Of a stretch of DNA of 51,217 nt, positions 15,100 to 24,606 are shown one piece after another. A program made the translations under genes and the position numbers. The number at the start of each line of letters is the position of its first letter. The first letter of the stretch is position 1. The notes below the pieces were generated by a model that saw only the letters and a list, made by a program, of their open reading frames with translations, made no database searches and was not told the origin of the DNA. The DNA comes from Candidatus Magasanikiibacteriota bacterium (GTDB taxonomy: Bacteria; Patescibacteriota; Patescibacteriia; Magasanikbacterales; UBA922), in NCBI GenBank assembly GCA_016182415.1, contig JACPGR010000025.1:1-51217 (forward strand). Reading direction: 5' to 3'.

Positions 15100-15154
15100 G
15101 TGGAATCAGTGTAAAGAAGAGAAAAAATAATCCCGCGAGTCGGGATTATTTTTA
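15100..15154 (+). ncRNA. Candidate ~55-nt small RNA
   Basis: Begins at the predicted start of the orphan promoter and ends in a strong intrinsic terminator, a 13-bp stem AAAAATAATCCCG / CGGGATTATTTTT (15123-15153). The ~22 bases before the stem are unstructured and purine-rich (GTGTAAAGAAGAGA). The same hairpin also ends the relE-like gene on the minus strand. Role unknown. Confidence 0.45.
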
Positions 15155-15168
15155 TGGTTATTCTTATT

Positions 15169-15513
15169 TCAAACATCCACATGGCGTAGCTCCCACAATA
15201 TCATTTCCAAATGACCCGTAATCTCTTCTTTTGAAATATCTACTGTATCGCCTTTAAAATATATGGTTACTGGCACTAAAAATTCCTCAACTTCGAGTAA
15301 CAGGACAATCAACCGAAAAGAACCACTCTTCCTTTTTGAAAGATCTTTTTTACTCTGTACACGAAGCTTGTATACATTTTTTCCAAGATGAATCGCATGT
15401 TCTTTATGGAATTCTTGTAATGTCAACACAAGTGAGTCACGAAGTCTCGGATACTTCTTCAATAATTTTTTCAGCTGTTTTTTGAAATGTGGCAAAAGAA
15501 GTGGCTGAAGCAT
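15169..15513 (-). CDS. RelE/ParE-superfamily toxin-like protein
   Basis: A 114-residue basic protein. A helical N-terminus (PHFKKQLKKLLKKYPRLRDS) leads into strands with VYKLRVQ, KSGSFRLIVLLL and VTIYFKGDTVDIS, the usual RelE/ParE pattern. RelE-type proteins cleave mRNA on the ribosome; ParE-type proteins poison gyrase. This sequence does not decide between them. It starts three bases after the stop of the small gene at 15517-15714, the normal antitoxin-toxin order. Transcription ends at the hairpin at 15123-15153. Confidence 0.7.
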   Translation of the reverse strand: MLQPLLLPHFKKQLKKLLKKYPRLRDSLVLTLQEFHKEHAIHLGKNVYKLRVQSKKDLSKRKSGSFRLIVLLLEVEEFLVPVTIYFKGDTVDISKEEITGHLEMILWELRHVDV

Positions 15514-15516
15514 AGA

Positions 15517-15714
15517 CTATAGATCTTTCAATTGCTCTTCCAAAGAAGGTAACTTCTTTCCTGCAAATCTTTTTTTTACTTCATCACTCACCGCATCAGT
15601 AAAATATTCAAAACGCTGATCCTCATCTGTAAAGGGTTTATCGATAATATCCATAAAATATATCACCGCAAAACGAAAAAATTCCGCCTTGCTCACAAAG
15701 CCTTTTTCTTTCAT
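15517..15714 (-). CDS. Probable antitoxin, ribbon-helix-helix remnant
   Basis: A 65-residue frame from ATG 15714 (MKEKGFVSKAEFFRFAV). The motif resembles the second half of a ribbon-helix-helix DNA-binding domain, followed by an acidic toxin-binding tail. The codons upstream of the ATG continue the match (ILEKRIGKT) but contain no ATG, GTG or TTG, and they overlap the end of the coiled-coil gene in the -1 frame. The DNA-contacting beta-strand thus seems absent, unless an unusual start or a frameshift is used. Confidence 0.6.
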   Translation of the reverse strand: MKEKGFVSKAEFFRFAVIYFMDIIDKPFTDEDQRFEYFTDAVSDEVKKRFAGKKLPSLEEQLKDL

Positions 15715-15740
15715 TGTCTTACCAATACGTTTTTCAAGTA

Positions 15741-16688
15741 TTATTCCTCTCGTCCTTCTTTCTTGCGTTCGTCCTGTTCACTGCGCATTTGTTTTACACC
15801 CGACACACTTTCAATAACGGTTGCTGCCAATTTCTGAGCATGCGCGTTTGATTGTGATAACGCGTCTTTCAGAGAACGAATTTCCGTCTGATGTGCCTGT
15901 ACCAATGATTGCAAACTCTCAACACGCGCCTCAAGTGAATTCTTTTCTGCACGTCGCTCTTGTTCAAGCATGCGTTTTTCAATTTCAAATTCTTTGGTAA
16001 GTGTTGCGGTAACCTGTGTCTGCGCCTGTACAACCGCGTCTTCCAATTCTTGAGAAAAATGTTCTGTCTTTTGATGCAATTCACGCAATTCTTGTTCATG
16101 CTTTGAAACTTCTTCTTCACGCTGTGCAAACAATGCCTTGGTCTGTGCTGTTTCCTGTTCAAATTTCAATCGTTTTTCCGCAAGTTTTTCATCAAACTCA
16201 CGTTCTTCAGTACGACGCTTGGTATCGCGAGTATAGGAATACTCTTCTTCTTCGCGTTGACGTTCGTATTCTTTTTTTCGATATTCATCTTCAAAACTCT
16301 GTTTCTTCTCATCATATTGGGCGACCAAAAGCTGTAGTACATCATCAGCAAGCTGGATATTACGTACTTCTTGCAAATCTCTACTCTCAATATCATATGC
16401 CTTTCGAACATCTTCGAGCAAAGTGGTCTTTGCGGACAATGTGTGCAACATTTCGTCTAACGATGCACCCATCTTTTTTTTAAGTTGGTCTATATCTTGC
16501 TCAATAGTCTGCGAAGTCATTGTTTTTGTCTTTTCTACTATTTTTTCTTCCTCCTTTTTTTGCACCACCTGTTGAGCTGGAGGTAGCTTGTGTTGTTTAG
16601 CTTCCTGCAATTCTTTGCGTAAATTGTCATACGCATCCAAAATGTCCGCCTTAGTACTTTTTGCCGTAATGTCTATAACTTGTGCCAT
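15741..16688 (-). CDS. Long coiled-coil protein of unknown function
   Basis: 315 residues, almost wholly charged helix: Glu, Lys, Gln and Arg dominate and heptad-like patterns run from ~residue 60 to 290 (for example EYERQREEEEYSYTRDTKRR). No signal peptide or membrane segment is seen. It lies ahead of the antitoxin-toxin pair on the same strand, with its own promoter at 16719-16746. It may be structural or scaffold-like; I do not recognise a family. Confidence 0.7.
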   Translation of the reverse strand: MAQVIDITAKSTKADILDAYDNLRKELQEAKQHKLPPAQQVVQKKEEEKIVEKTKTMTSQTIEQDIDQLKKKMGASLDEMLHTLSAKTTLLEDVRKAYDIESRDLQEVRNIQLADDVLQLLVAQYDEKKQSFEDEYRKKEYERQREEEEYSYTRDTKRRTEEREFDEKLAEKRLKFEQETAQTKALFAQREEEVSKHEQELRELHQKTEHFSQELEDAVVQAQTQVTATLTKEFEIEKRMLEQERRAEKNSLEARVESLQSLVQAHQTEIRSLKDALSQSNAHAQKLAATVIESVSGVKQMRSEQDERKKEGREE

Positions 16689-16718
16689 ACTAAATTGTTT
16701 AAAAATAACTGGACAGGT

Positions 16719-16746
16719 ATCCTAGCAAATTGGTGCTACCTGTCAA
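16719..16746 (-). promoter_or_regulatory. Promoter of the coiled-coil gene
   Basis: TTGACA and TAGGAT are spaced by 16 bases, with TTGC just before the -10. Confidence 0.55.
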
Positions 16747-16765
16747 GTACACTATACCATTCCCC

Positions 16766-16794
16766 TTGATTTTTACTCTCAAATCCACTACACT
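16766..16794 (+). promoter_or_regulatory. tRNA-Ser promoter
   Basis: TTGATT, 17 bases, TACACT, ending 11 bases before the tRNA. Confidence 0.6.
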
Positions 16795-16805
16795 ACCGTC
16801 TCAAT

Positions 16806-16895
16806 GGAGAGATGTCTGAGTGGTTGAAGGTGCCGCTCTCGAAAAGCGGTGTCCCGACTCAGTCGGGACCGGGAGTTCGAATCTCCCTCTCTCCG
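16806..16895 (+). tRNA. tRNA-Ser (CGA)
   Basis: A seven-bp acceptor stem, GGAGAGA/TCTCTCC, with discriminator G. The anticodon arm is CCGCT-CTCGAAA-AGCGG with anticodon CGA, which reads UCG. The T arm is GGGAG-TTCGAAT-CTCCC. The long variable arm, GTCCCGAC-tca-GTCGGGAC, is as expected for serine, and resembles the TCCCGA palindromes seen elsewhere in the window. CCA is not encoded. Confidence 0.95.
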
Positions 16896-16954
16896 CTGTA
16901 TATCCAAAAACTCAAAAAACAACCTACACTAGTGCCAATTGATAGCAACAAGAT

Positions 16955-17638
16955 CTATTGCTTTTCCTCTTTTGTATCTCCCGCAACTTCTCCTTCTTTC
17001 TCTTCCTTACCTTTCTTCTCTACTTCAATATCTTCGACACTCTTAGGTTCGCCTTCTTCCATTGCTTTCAATTGCGCTTCACTTAGTGGAGCAGAAACTT
17101 TGGCAACCAGCACATCTCCCATTCCTGCATCAGAGAGTTTGATGCCAGCTGGAAGTTTGATATCTTTGACATGAATTACATCATCAAAGGTGGCAAGCAC
17201 TGAAATATCAATTTCAACTGAACTGACCAAATCTGTTGGAAGACATACAATTTCAAGCGTATCGTGTCCTTTTACCAAGGTTCCACCAAGTGCTTTCACT
17301 GCAGGAGATTCGCCTACAAATTCAATCTCAATTTCAGCAGTCATTTCTTCGTCCATCTTGATCTGACGAAAATCAACATGTATAATATTCCCTTTTACCG
17401 GATCAACTTGTACATCTTGAATCAATACTTTTACCGACTGATTTTCATCTTCGACACTAAAATCAACAAGACTTGATTCTCCGGCTTGGCTGTATAATTT
17501 TTCAAGTTCAATTGCAGGTGCAGAAACTGAAGTAGCTTCCCGGCCAGGTCCGTAGACAACACATGGCACACGGCCTTGTGCTCGTACCTGAGATGCGTCT
17601 TTTGGTATTCTTTTTTTTACGTGTAGTGAATAGGTCAT
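16955..17638 (-). CDS. rplY: 50S ribosomal protein L25 (Ctc form)
   Basis: A 227-residue L25/Ctc protein that binds 5S rRNA. The N-terminal L25 domain shows RAQGRVPCVVYGPG and QDVQVDPVKGNIIHVDF. The C-terminal TL5-type beta domain follows (EIEIEFVGESPAVKALGG and VEIDISVLATFDDVIHVKDI). A Glu/Lys-rich tail of ~40 residues ends the protein. Length and two-domain form match the Ctc type. Confidence 0.93.
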   Translation of the reverse strand: MTYSLHVKKRIPKDASQVRAQGRVPCVVYGPGREATSVSAPAIELEKLYSQAGESSLVDFSVEDENQSVKVLIQDVQVDPVKGNIIHVDFRQIKMDEEMTAEIEIEFVGESPAVKALGGTLVKGHDTLEIVCLPTDLVSSVEIDISVLATFDDVIHVKDIKLPAGIKLSDAGMGDVLVAKVSAPLSEAQLKAMEEGEPKSVEDIEVEKKGKEEKEGEVAGDTKEEKQ

Positions 17639-17682
17639 ATGTATATATTATTTGGTTAAACCAGCCAACAGGCAGGCATGGT

Positions 17683-18051
17683 TCATTTTATTCGGGATTC
17701 CACGGACAAATACTTTCCAAACGAAATCTTATGTACGATGTTATAATTCTCAAGCAGTGCGTGTTCATCCATCGGTTCGCGAATTTTGAATCGGCAGACA
17801 TCATCGTAACTTAAATCACTCAAAAGCCCCATGATTCCAACACCGATGTCTGAAATACTCACGAGCACGATAATGGCATGCGCGCATGAACTGCAGTCCA
17901 TATACAAGAGATGAGATACACCCTCTATGTGTTCGATAACACGGATATTTATTTCATCAAATGCAACATGGCAGACCGAACACTGTTGCATCACCTTAAA
18001 ATGCGATCGAAGTATCTCAAGTTGTTGTGGTAATACAGTCTTTTTAGACAT
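17683..18051 (-). CDS. Small protein with two CxxC pairs, unknown function
   Basis: 122 residues. CSVC (~24-27) and CSSC (~53-56) flank a strand-rich segment and probably bind one zinc ion, as in a zinc ribbon. The second half (LSDLSYDDVCRFKIREPMDE) is acidic and helical. It has a strong promoter of its own, and the L25 gene follows downstream on the same strand. I do not recognise the family. Confidence 0.65.
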   Translation of the reverse strand: MSKKTVLPQQLEILRSHFKVMQQCSVCHVAFDEINIRVIEHIEGVSHLLYMDCSSCAHAIIVLVSISDIGVGIMGLLSDLSYDDVCRFKIREPMDEHALLENYNIVHKISFGKYLSVESRIK

Positions 18052-18065
18052 ATTTTAGCGGGGCT

Positions 18066-18094
18066 ACTATAGCAAAATAGATAAATTTAGTCAA
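18066..18094 (-). promoter_or_regulatory. Promoter of the CxxC-pair protein
   Basis: TTGACT, 17 bases, TATAGT with TTGC before the -10. It probably also drives L25. Confidence 0.75.
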
Positions 18095-18109
18095 GAGTTG
18101 CGTCGCGTT

Positions 18110-19201
18110 TTAGGATGATCTCGCGGCACTCTCGGCAATACCAACAAATAAAAAACTAATTACAAGTGAAGATCCTCCATAACTCAGCAAGGGTAAGGTA
18201 ACTCCGGTAACCGGTACAAGCCCAAGAGCAGCTCCGACATTGATACTCATTTGAAGTAAAAAAATAAGGGTAATACCAAGCACAAGATAGCTTGAGAAAT
18301 CATTCCGACACATTCGTGCTATTCGTACTAATCGAAATAATACCACTAAATATAATAGCATAACAAGCGACAATCCTACAAAGCCAAGTTCCTCGCCGAT
18401 AACCGCAAAAATAAAATCAGTTTGCGCCTCAGGCAAAAAATGGAGCTGGCTTTGAGATCCAAATCCCAAGCCTCGCCCCTTGAGTTGGCCTGAACCAACG
18501 GCGATGATAGATTGTGTTACATTGTATCCCGAACCGAGCGGATCTAATGTGGGATTAACAAACGTCATAACACGTTCTTTTTGATATGGCTTGAATAAAA
18601 AAAACCAAGATACCGCGGCAACAAGCATACCTGTAAGTATAATTGCTGCAATATAGCGCTTTCGAGTACCGGACAAAAGCAATAAACCAAACCAACAACC
18701 AAATAAAATAAGCGCTGTCCCAAAATCAGGCTGAAGCATAATACATCCAACTAATATCAAACTCATCGTGAGCGTGGAAACTAGATATTGCCATGTTTCA
18801 AATCGCCGAGCTTGCCGGTCAATCCGCCATGCCAAAAAAATTACGAGTGCAACTTTGGCAAACTCCGCCGGCTGAAATGAAAATCCAAATAATCGAAACC
18901 AACCCGTAGTGCCGCGTACCGTCACCCCAAAAAATAAGACTCCAATAAGCAATAACACCGCAAGTATATATACCCATTTTGCCGATGTCTCATAAAATGA
19001 AACATGAACCTGCGACGCAATAAAAAAAACAAAAATCGCTATGAATAGCGCAATGATTTGAGTTGGAGTGTAGCTAAGCGACTGTCCTTGGGACAAATCT
19101 ACACTGTAAATAGCGGCAAGGCCAATAAGAGACAAAATGACCGTGGTCAAAGCCAAAATCCAGTCAAATTTGCACCAATCGCGAGATAGGAAACGAAACA
19201 T
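18110..19201 (-). CDS. rodA: RodA/FtsW-family glycan polymerase (SEDS)
   Basis: A 363-residue SEDS protein with about ten membrane helices, polymerising lipid II in the cell wall. Family motifs include GWFRLFGFSFQPAEFAK, MLQPDFGTAL, AQTDFIFAVIGEELGF and the C-terminal GLVPVTGVTLPLLSYGGSS. ATG 19201 is preferred over an upstream TTG at 19225. The call RodA rather than FtsW rests on its compact length and the lack of division genes nearby. The RodZ-like protein at 4.3 kb fits an elongation role. Confidence 0.88.
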   Translation of the reverse strand: MFRFLSRDWCKFDWILALTTVILSLIGLAAIYSVDLSQGQSLSYTPTQIIALFIAIFVFFIASQVHVSFYETSAKWVYILAVLLLIGVLFFGVTVRGTTGWFRLFGFSFQPAEFAKVALVIFLAWRIDRQARRFETWQYLVSTLTMSLILVGCIMLQPDFGTALILFGCWFGLLLLSGTRKRYIAAIILTGMLVAAVSWFFLFKPYQKERVMTFVNPTLDPLGSGYNVTQSIIAVGSGQLKGRGLGFGSQSQLHFLPEAQTDFIFAVIGEELGFVGLSLVMLLYLVVLFRLVRIARMCRNDFSSYLVLGITLIFLLQMSINVGAALGLVPVTGVTLPLLSYGGSSLVISFLFVGIAESAARSS

Positions 19202-19300
19202 ACTTGAGTAAAATCCAAAACTCAAATTCTAAAATAAGTTCAAATGTATCAAAGATTTAACACGATATCAAATTTAGAAACGCGCTTAACATGCTCCTAT

Positions 19301-20194
19301 TTAGAGTGGCATATATACGGTACTGTCAAATACATTGATAAGCGGCTCTAACACGACCATATCCACATGCAAATTATCTGCAAGCGAAGTGAGCTCAATA
19401 CTGCGTGTTTCTTTGGATTTGAACTGAGTAATCGTGAGCGGGGCAAGCCCGCTTGTTTGTCCATTATTGACAAATCGTACTGTAAAATCCGCTTGCCAAT
19501 AACTATAGAGCGACATATTGACAACATCAAACTGAATACTATTAGTTCCAGTATCTGTTGATTTATTTGCGGGAATAAATACGAGATCTCGCACCTCAAA
19601 TTGAATTCGGTCTGAAATATACGCAGCTGGATCGGGCAGTACATGCGCACTGATCCGTTTCCACTGTGCGTCAATAATAGAAAAATCCACACCTGTCGGC
19701 TGGCGGGACAGGTCATGGCCGAGAACCGTAATGATTCGATCTGCCCCGGGCAATATAATGCCAGTGCCTTTCTCCGTTTGCCCGCCACTATAGGTAAACA
19801 TATAGGTAATTTTGACAGCCCAACGAGAATTTTCATTTCGCACGTGAGCAATAAAATCATAGCGATCGGGTGACGCACCAAAGGTTCGTACTTGTGAGAT
19901 AATTAAATTTTTTGGAGCTTGATTTTGAATTGCGCTTTGAGAAACATAGGTGTTTGCAATACTTGCGATATGTTGATCATCGCGCACCATATCGATAATC
20001 AAATATTTGCCCCAGACAATAAGCCCGATAGAAATCGTAATCACGCTCCACACTGAAAGCGCAATAATTAAAATTTTGCGCAACAAAATTTTATGCCCCA
20101 CATACCACTGAGCGATTTGCAAACTTCGATTGGTGAACTCGCGCGTCGGGTCCTGATATTGCTTAAATTTTTCTTGAGACTTTTTTACAAACAT
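19301..20194 (-). CDS. Single-span membrane protein, unknown function
   Basis: 297 residues. A basic cytoplasmic N-terminus (~1-38) leads into one membrane helix (~40-63, IIALSVWSVITISIGLIVWG), then a beta-rich outer domain. Features include SQVRTFGASPDRYDFIAHV and DRIQFEVRDLVFIPANKS. No enzymatic motif is visible. A palindromic repeat at 19691-19712 encodes LSRQPTG in frame. The gene lies upstream of rodA on the same strand, so a surface or envelope role is possible. Confidence 0.65.
   Translation of the reverse strand: MFVKKSQEKFKQYQDPTREFTNRSLQIAQWYVGHKILLRKILIIALSVWSVITISIGLIVWGKYLIIDMVRDDQHIASIANTYVSQSAIQNQAPKNLIISQVRTFGASPDRYDFIAHVRNENSRWAVKITYMFTYSGGQTEKGTGIILPGADRIITVLGHDLSRQPTGVDFSIIDAQWKRISAHVLPDPAAYISDRIQFEVRDLVFIPANKSTDTGTNSIQFDVVNMSLYSYWQADFTVRFVNNGQTSGLAPLTITQFKSKETRSIELTSLADNLHVDMVVLEPLINVFDSTVYMPL
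19691..19712. repeat. ACCTGTC...GGACAGGT palindrome inside a gene
   Basis: ACCTGTCGGCTGGCGGGACAGGT is nearly palindromic and lies in frame in the preceding gene. Related CCTGCCGGCAGG-type sequences occur at 39610-39627 and near 17661-17680. Confidence 0.5.
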
Positions 20195-20204
20195 AATAAA
20201 ATAA

Positions 20205-20325
20205 ATTCGAAAATCGAAATACGAAATACGAAATACGAAACTAATATAGAATGACTCAAATATTTTTCGGATTTCGACTTCGACATGAGCTTAACCGAAC
20301 GAGTTTCATATTTCGATTTTTAAAT
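20205..20325. repeat. GAAATACGAAATACGAA palindromic repeat
   Basis: AAAATCGAAATACGAAA at the left pairs with TTTCATATTTCGATTTT at the right around a longer loop. It belongs to the 4243-4321 family. Confidence 0.6.
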
Positions 20326-20376
20326 AGTATACCAAAAATTTACAATTTTCACCAATATATTACAAATTTCGTCCTA

Positions 20377-20405
20377 TTGTTTTGTTCCCAAAACTGTGAT
20401 ACACT
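20377..20405 (+). promoter_or_regulatory. gyrB promoter
   Basis: TTGTTT, 17 bases, TACACT. The leader (~100 bases) contains an ATTCC...GGAAT dispersed palindrome at 20477-20497. Confidence 0.55.
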
Positions 20406-20475
20406 TAGCCCGTAAATTACATAGTAACAAACTTTAAGATAAATATTTTATATTTAAACCGCGCGTGGTAAGAAA

Positions 20476-20498
20476 GATTCCTCGCTATGCTCGGAATG
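20476..20498. repeat. ATTCCTCGCTATGCTCGGAAT palindrome
   Basis: A second member of the family at 105-126, located in the gyrB leader just before the start codon. Confidence 0.55.
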
Positions 20499-20499
20499 A

Positions 20500-22545
<2,046 letters not shown>

Positions 22546-22570
22546 GATACAGACTTAATACTGATACTAC

Positions 22571-22598
22571 AAAAACTTCCTTACTCAAGGAAGTTTTT
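22571..22598. terminator. gyrB terminator
   Basis: AAAAACTTCCTT and AAGGAAGTTTTT form a perfect 12-bp stem with loop ACTC. Confidence 0.9.
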
Positions 22599-22623
22599 TG
22601 ATATGTAACAATCAGAAGTGTAA

Positions 22624-22652
22624 TTGACCAGATACCAAAAAAATCATATACT
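22624..22652 (+). promoter_or_regulatory. Promoter of the repair-gene transcript
   Basis: TTGACC, 17 bases, TATACT, ending 24 bases before the frameshifted small gene. Confidence 0.65.
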
Positions 22653-22676
22653 TATATTCTGAGTACAGACAAAATT

Positions 22677-22897
22677 ATGAAAAAAATACTGCACGCAAGA
22701 TACAATGCCATAGCCATGGCAAACCCTCCATTTTGGAATAAACTTGTAAAAAATTACCCGATAAGTATTCTTATACAAAAATTGATGCAGACATACACTC
22801 AAGGGCTTTCTTTGAAAATAAAGTCTTGCAACATACCAAAAAGCACATTGAAAATATACTGGTACAGTACATATCTAGTGAATCTATGAATATATGA
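22677..22897 (+). pseudogene. Frameshifted small gene before alkD
   Basis: The frame from ATG 22677 reads MKKILHARYNAIAMANPPFW and onward to KLVKNY. After the A-rich run at ~22750 the protein-like sequence continues one frame over as PDKYSYTKIDADIHSRAFFE and ends at TGA 22895-22897. That stop overlaps the next ATG as ATGA, an arrangement expected of an intact upstream partner. A one-base deletion near 22750-22757 best explains it. It could be a real lesion or a sequence error. The family is not recognised. Confidence 0.5.
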
Positions 22898-23622
22898 CAT
22901 ATAAAAAAATCATGAGAGATCTAAAGACCTACGCTCGTCCAGACAAAATACAAATTCTGTCTAGTTTTTTTAAAACTAACAAAGGTCAATATGGCGAAGG
23001 TGATATATTTATGGGTGTACCAGTACCGAATCAACGAAGGGTGGCAAAAAAATATTTTAAAAACACAACTTATAATGATATTCAAAAACTGCTTACACAC
23101 AAAATCCATGAACACCGACTTACCGGACTATTTATGTTGGTATACAAATTTCAAAAAGCAGATCAAACGGAACGAAAAAATATTTTTGACTCCTATCTCA
23201 AAAATCTAAAATATGTAAACAACTGGGATTTGGTCGATACGACGACTCCACAAATTATCGGCGTATATTTACTCGACAAGCCGGAAGAACGCAAATTTCT
23301 CTACAAACTTGCACAATCAAAAAACCTGTGGGAAAAACGAATTGCAATACTTGCAACATATACATTTATCAAATACAATGACTTTGCCGATACGCTGGCA
23401 ATTGCCGAGATACTTCTAAAAGATTCTCATGATCTAATTCATAAAGCCGTCGGCTGGATGCTTCGAGAAGTTGGGAAAAAAAATCAAGATGTTGAAGAAG
23501 AATTTTTGAAAAAGTATTACAAGATAATGCCTCGGACAATGCTTCGGTATGCGATTGAGAGATTTACTACTCAAAAAAAAGCTTTTTACATGAAAAAAAT
23601 AAGTGGAGATAGATTGAGATAA
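22894..23622 (+). CDS. DNA alkylation repair protein (AlkD-like HEAT repeats)
   Basis: A 242-residue protein built of HEAT-like helical pairs. The AlkD family pattern includes GEGDIFMGVPVPNQR, the NNWDLVDTTTP segment with the conserved Asp, LWEKRIAILATY and HDLIHKAVGWMLREVGK. AlkD removes positively charged alkylated bases without flipping them. The ATG overlaps the stop of the small upstream frame, so translation was probably coupled. It begins a run of excision-repair genes. Confidence 0.9.
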   Translation: MTYKKIMRDLKTYARPDKIQILSSFFKTNKGQYGEGDIFMGVPVPNQRRVAKKYFKNTTYNDIQKLLTHKIHEHRLTGLFMLVYKFQKADQTERKNIFDSYLKNLKYVNNWDLVDTTTPQIIGVYLLDKPEERKFLYKLAQSKNLWEKRIAILATYTFIKYNDFADTLAIAEILLKDSHDLIHKAVGWMLREVGKKNQDVEEEFLKKYYKIMPRTMLRYAIERFTTQKKAFYMKKISGDRLR

Positions 23623-23720
23623 AATTGAGATATATGGAGATAATAAAAAACAAAATTATCTCAACTCTATCTCTATTTTATCTCAATATATCTCAATATA
23701 TCTCAAATTTTTAAAAACTC
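23604..23720. repeat. TATCTCAA/TTGAGATA palindromic cluster
   Basis: GAGATAGATTGAGATAAAATTGAGATA on the left side pairs with TATCTCTATTTTATCTCAATATA on the right. It follows the alkD stop and may end the transcript. Same family as 5045-5182 and 41889-41966. Confidence 0.65.
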
Positions 23721-23764
23721 AAATTATTTTAAATACAAAATCTTAATCTCAATCTAAACAAAAT

Positions 23765-24547
23765 ATGAAGATACTATCATGGAACGTAAATGGCATCCGC
23801 GCGGTAGCCAAAAAAGGATTTGCTGATTTTTTGAAAAACCAAAAAGCTGACATCGTCGGCGTGCAAGAAATAAAAATATCAAACGGACACAGAGAAAAAG
23901 AAATTTTTGATTTTCCAAACTATACTGAATACTGGAACTCTGCCGAGCGTCCCGGATATGCAGGAACCATGATACTAATAACAGAAAATCCACAACTTGA
24001 AAAGCGTTTTAACAAACATACAACAGGAATCGGGATGAGGGAATTTGATGTAGAAGGGAGATCCCAAACACTCGAATTCGACAAATTTTATCTAGTAAAC
24101 AACTACTTCCCCAATGCACAAGATGGACTCGTGCGCATGGAATACAAGCACAGATTTAATACCGCATTTCTCGAATATATAGAAAAACTCGACAAGAAAA
24201 AACCAGTCATTTTTATGGGGGATTTGAACGTCGCACATGAAGAAATAGACCTCGCACGTCCAAAAGATAATAGGTTAAGCCCCGGCTTTAGCGACGAAGA
24301 ACGAGCCGATATGAGCATGTTTGTAAACGCAGGTTTTAGCGATACCTTCCGTACTCTATACCCCGATAAAATTCAATACAGCTGGTGGAGTTATCGCTCG
24401 ATTGGCGCGCGAGCAAAAAATGTGGGATGGCGTATCGACTATGTCATGGTCAGTAAACGTATTATGAAACAAGTAAAAAACGCATTTATTTTGGATTCTG
24501 TGCTGGGTTCAGACCATTGTCCGGTGGGGATTGAAATTGATATTTAA
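23765..24547 (+). CDS. xth: Exonuclease III family AP endonuclease
   Basis: A 260-residue EEP-fold nuclease that cuts DNA at abasic sites. Family motifs in order: MKILSWNVNGIRAV, IVGVQEIKIS (metal-binding Glu), NNYFPNAQ, FMGDLNVAHEEIDLARPK, YSWWSYR, WRIDYVMVS and GSDHCPVGIEI (catalytic His). Length fits ExoIII/ExoA. It would process the abasic sites left by the glycosylases nearby. Confidence 0.95.
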   Translation: MKILSWNVNGIRAVAKKGFADFLKNQKADIVGVQEIKISNGHREKEIFDFPNYTEYWNSAERPGYAGTMILITENPQLEKRFNKHTTGIGMREFDVEGRSQTLEFDKFYLVNNYFPNAQDGLVRMEYKHRFNTAFLEYIEKLDKKKPVIFMGDLNVAHEEIDLARPKDNRLSPGFSDEERADMSMFVNAGFSDTFRTLYPDKIQYSWWSYRSIGARAKNVGWRIDYVMVSKRIMKQVKNAFILDSVLGSDHCPVGIEIDI

Positions 24548-24552
24548 TGCAC

Positions 24553-24583
24553 TGTAGAGACGGGGCAGTGCCCCGTCTCTACA
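24553..24583. repeat. Perfect 14-bp hairpin, TGTAGAGACGGGGC
   Basis: TGTAGAGACGGGGC and GCCCCGTCTCTACA flank loop AGT. There is no T-run, so it is not a classic terminator. GTAGAGACG-type hairpins are known as dispersed repeats in several phyla. Confidence 0.7.
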
Positions 24584-24606
24584 TGCACATGTTCATACAT
24601 CATAAT

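Noticed and set aside
16812-17174. Plus-strand frame starting in the tRNA
   Set aside because: Overlaps tRNA-Ser and the C-terminal part of L25; not a gene.
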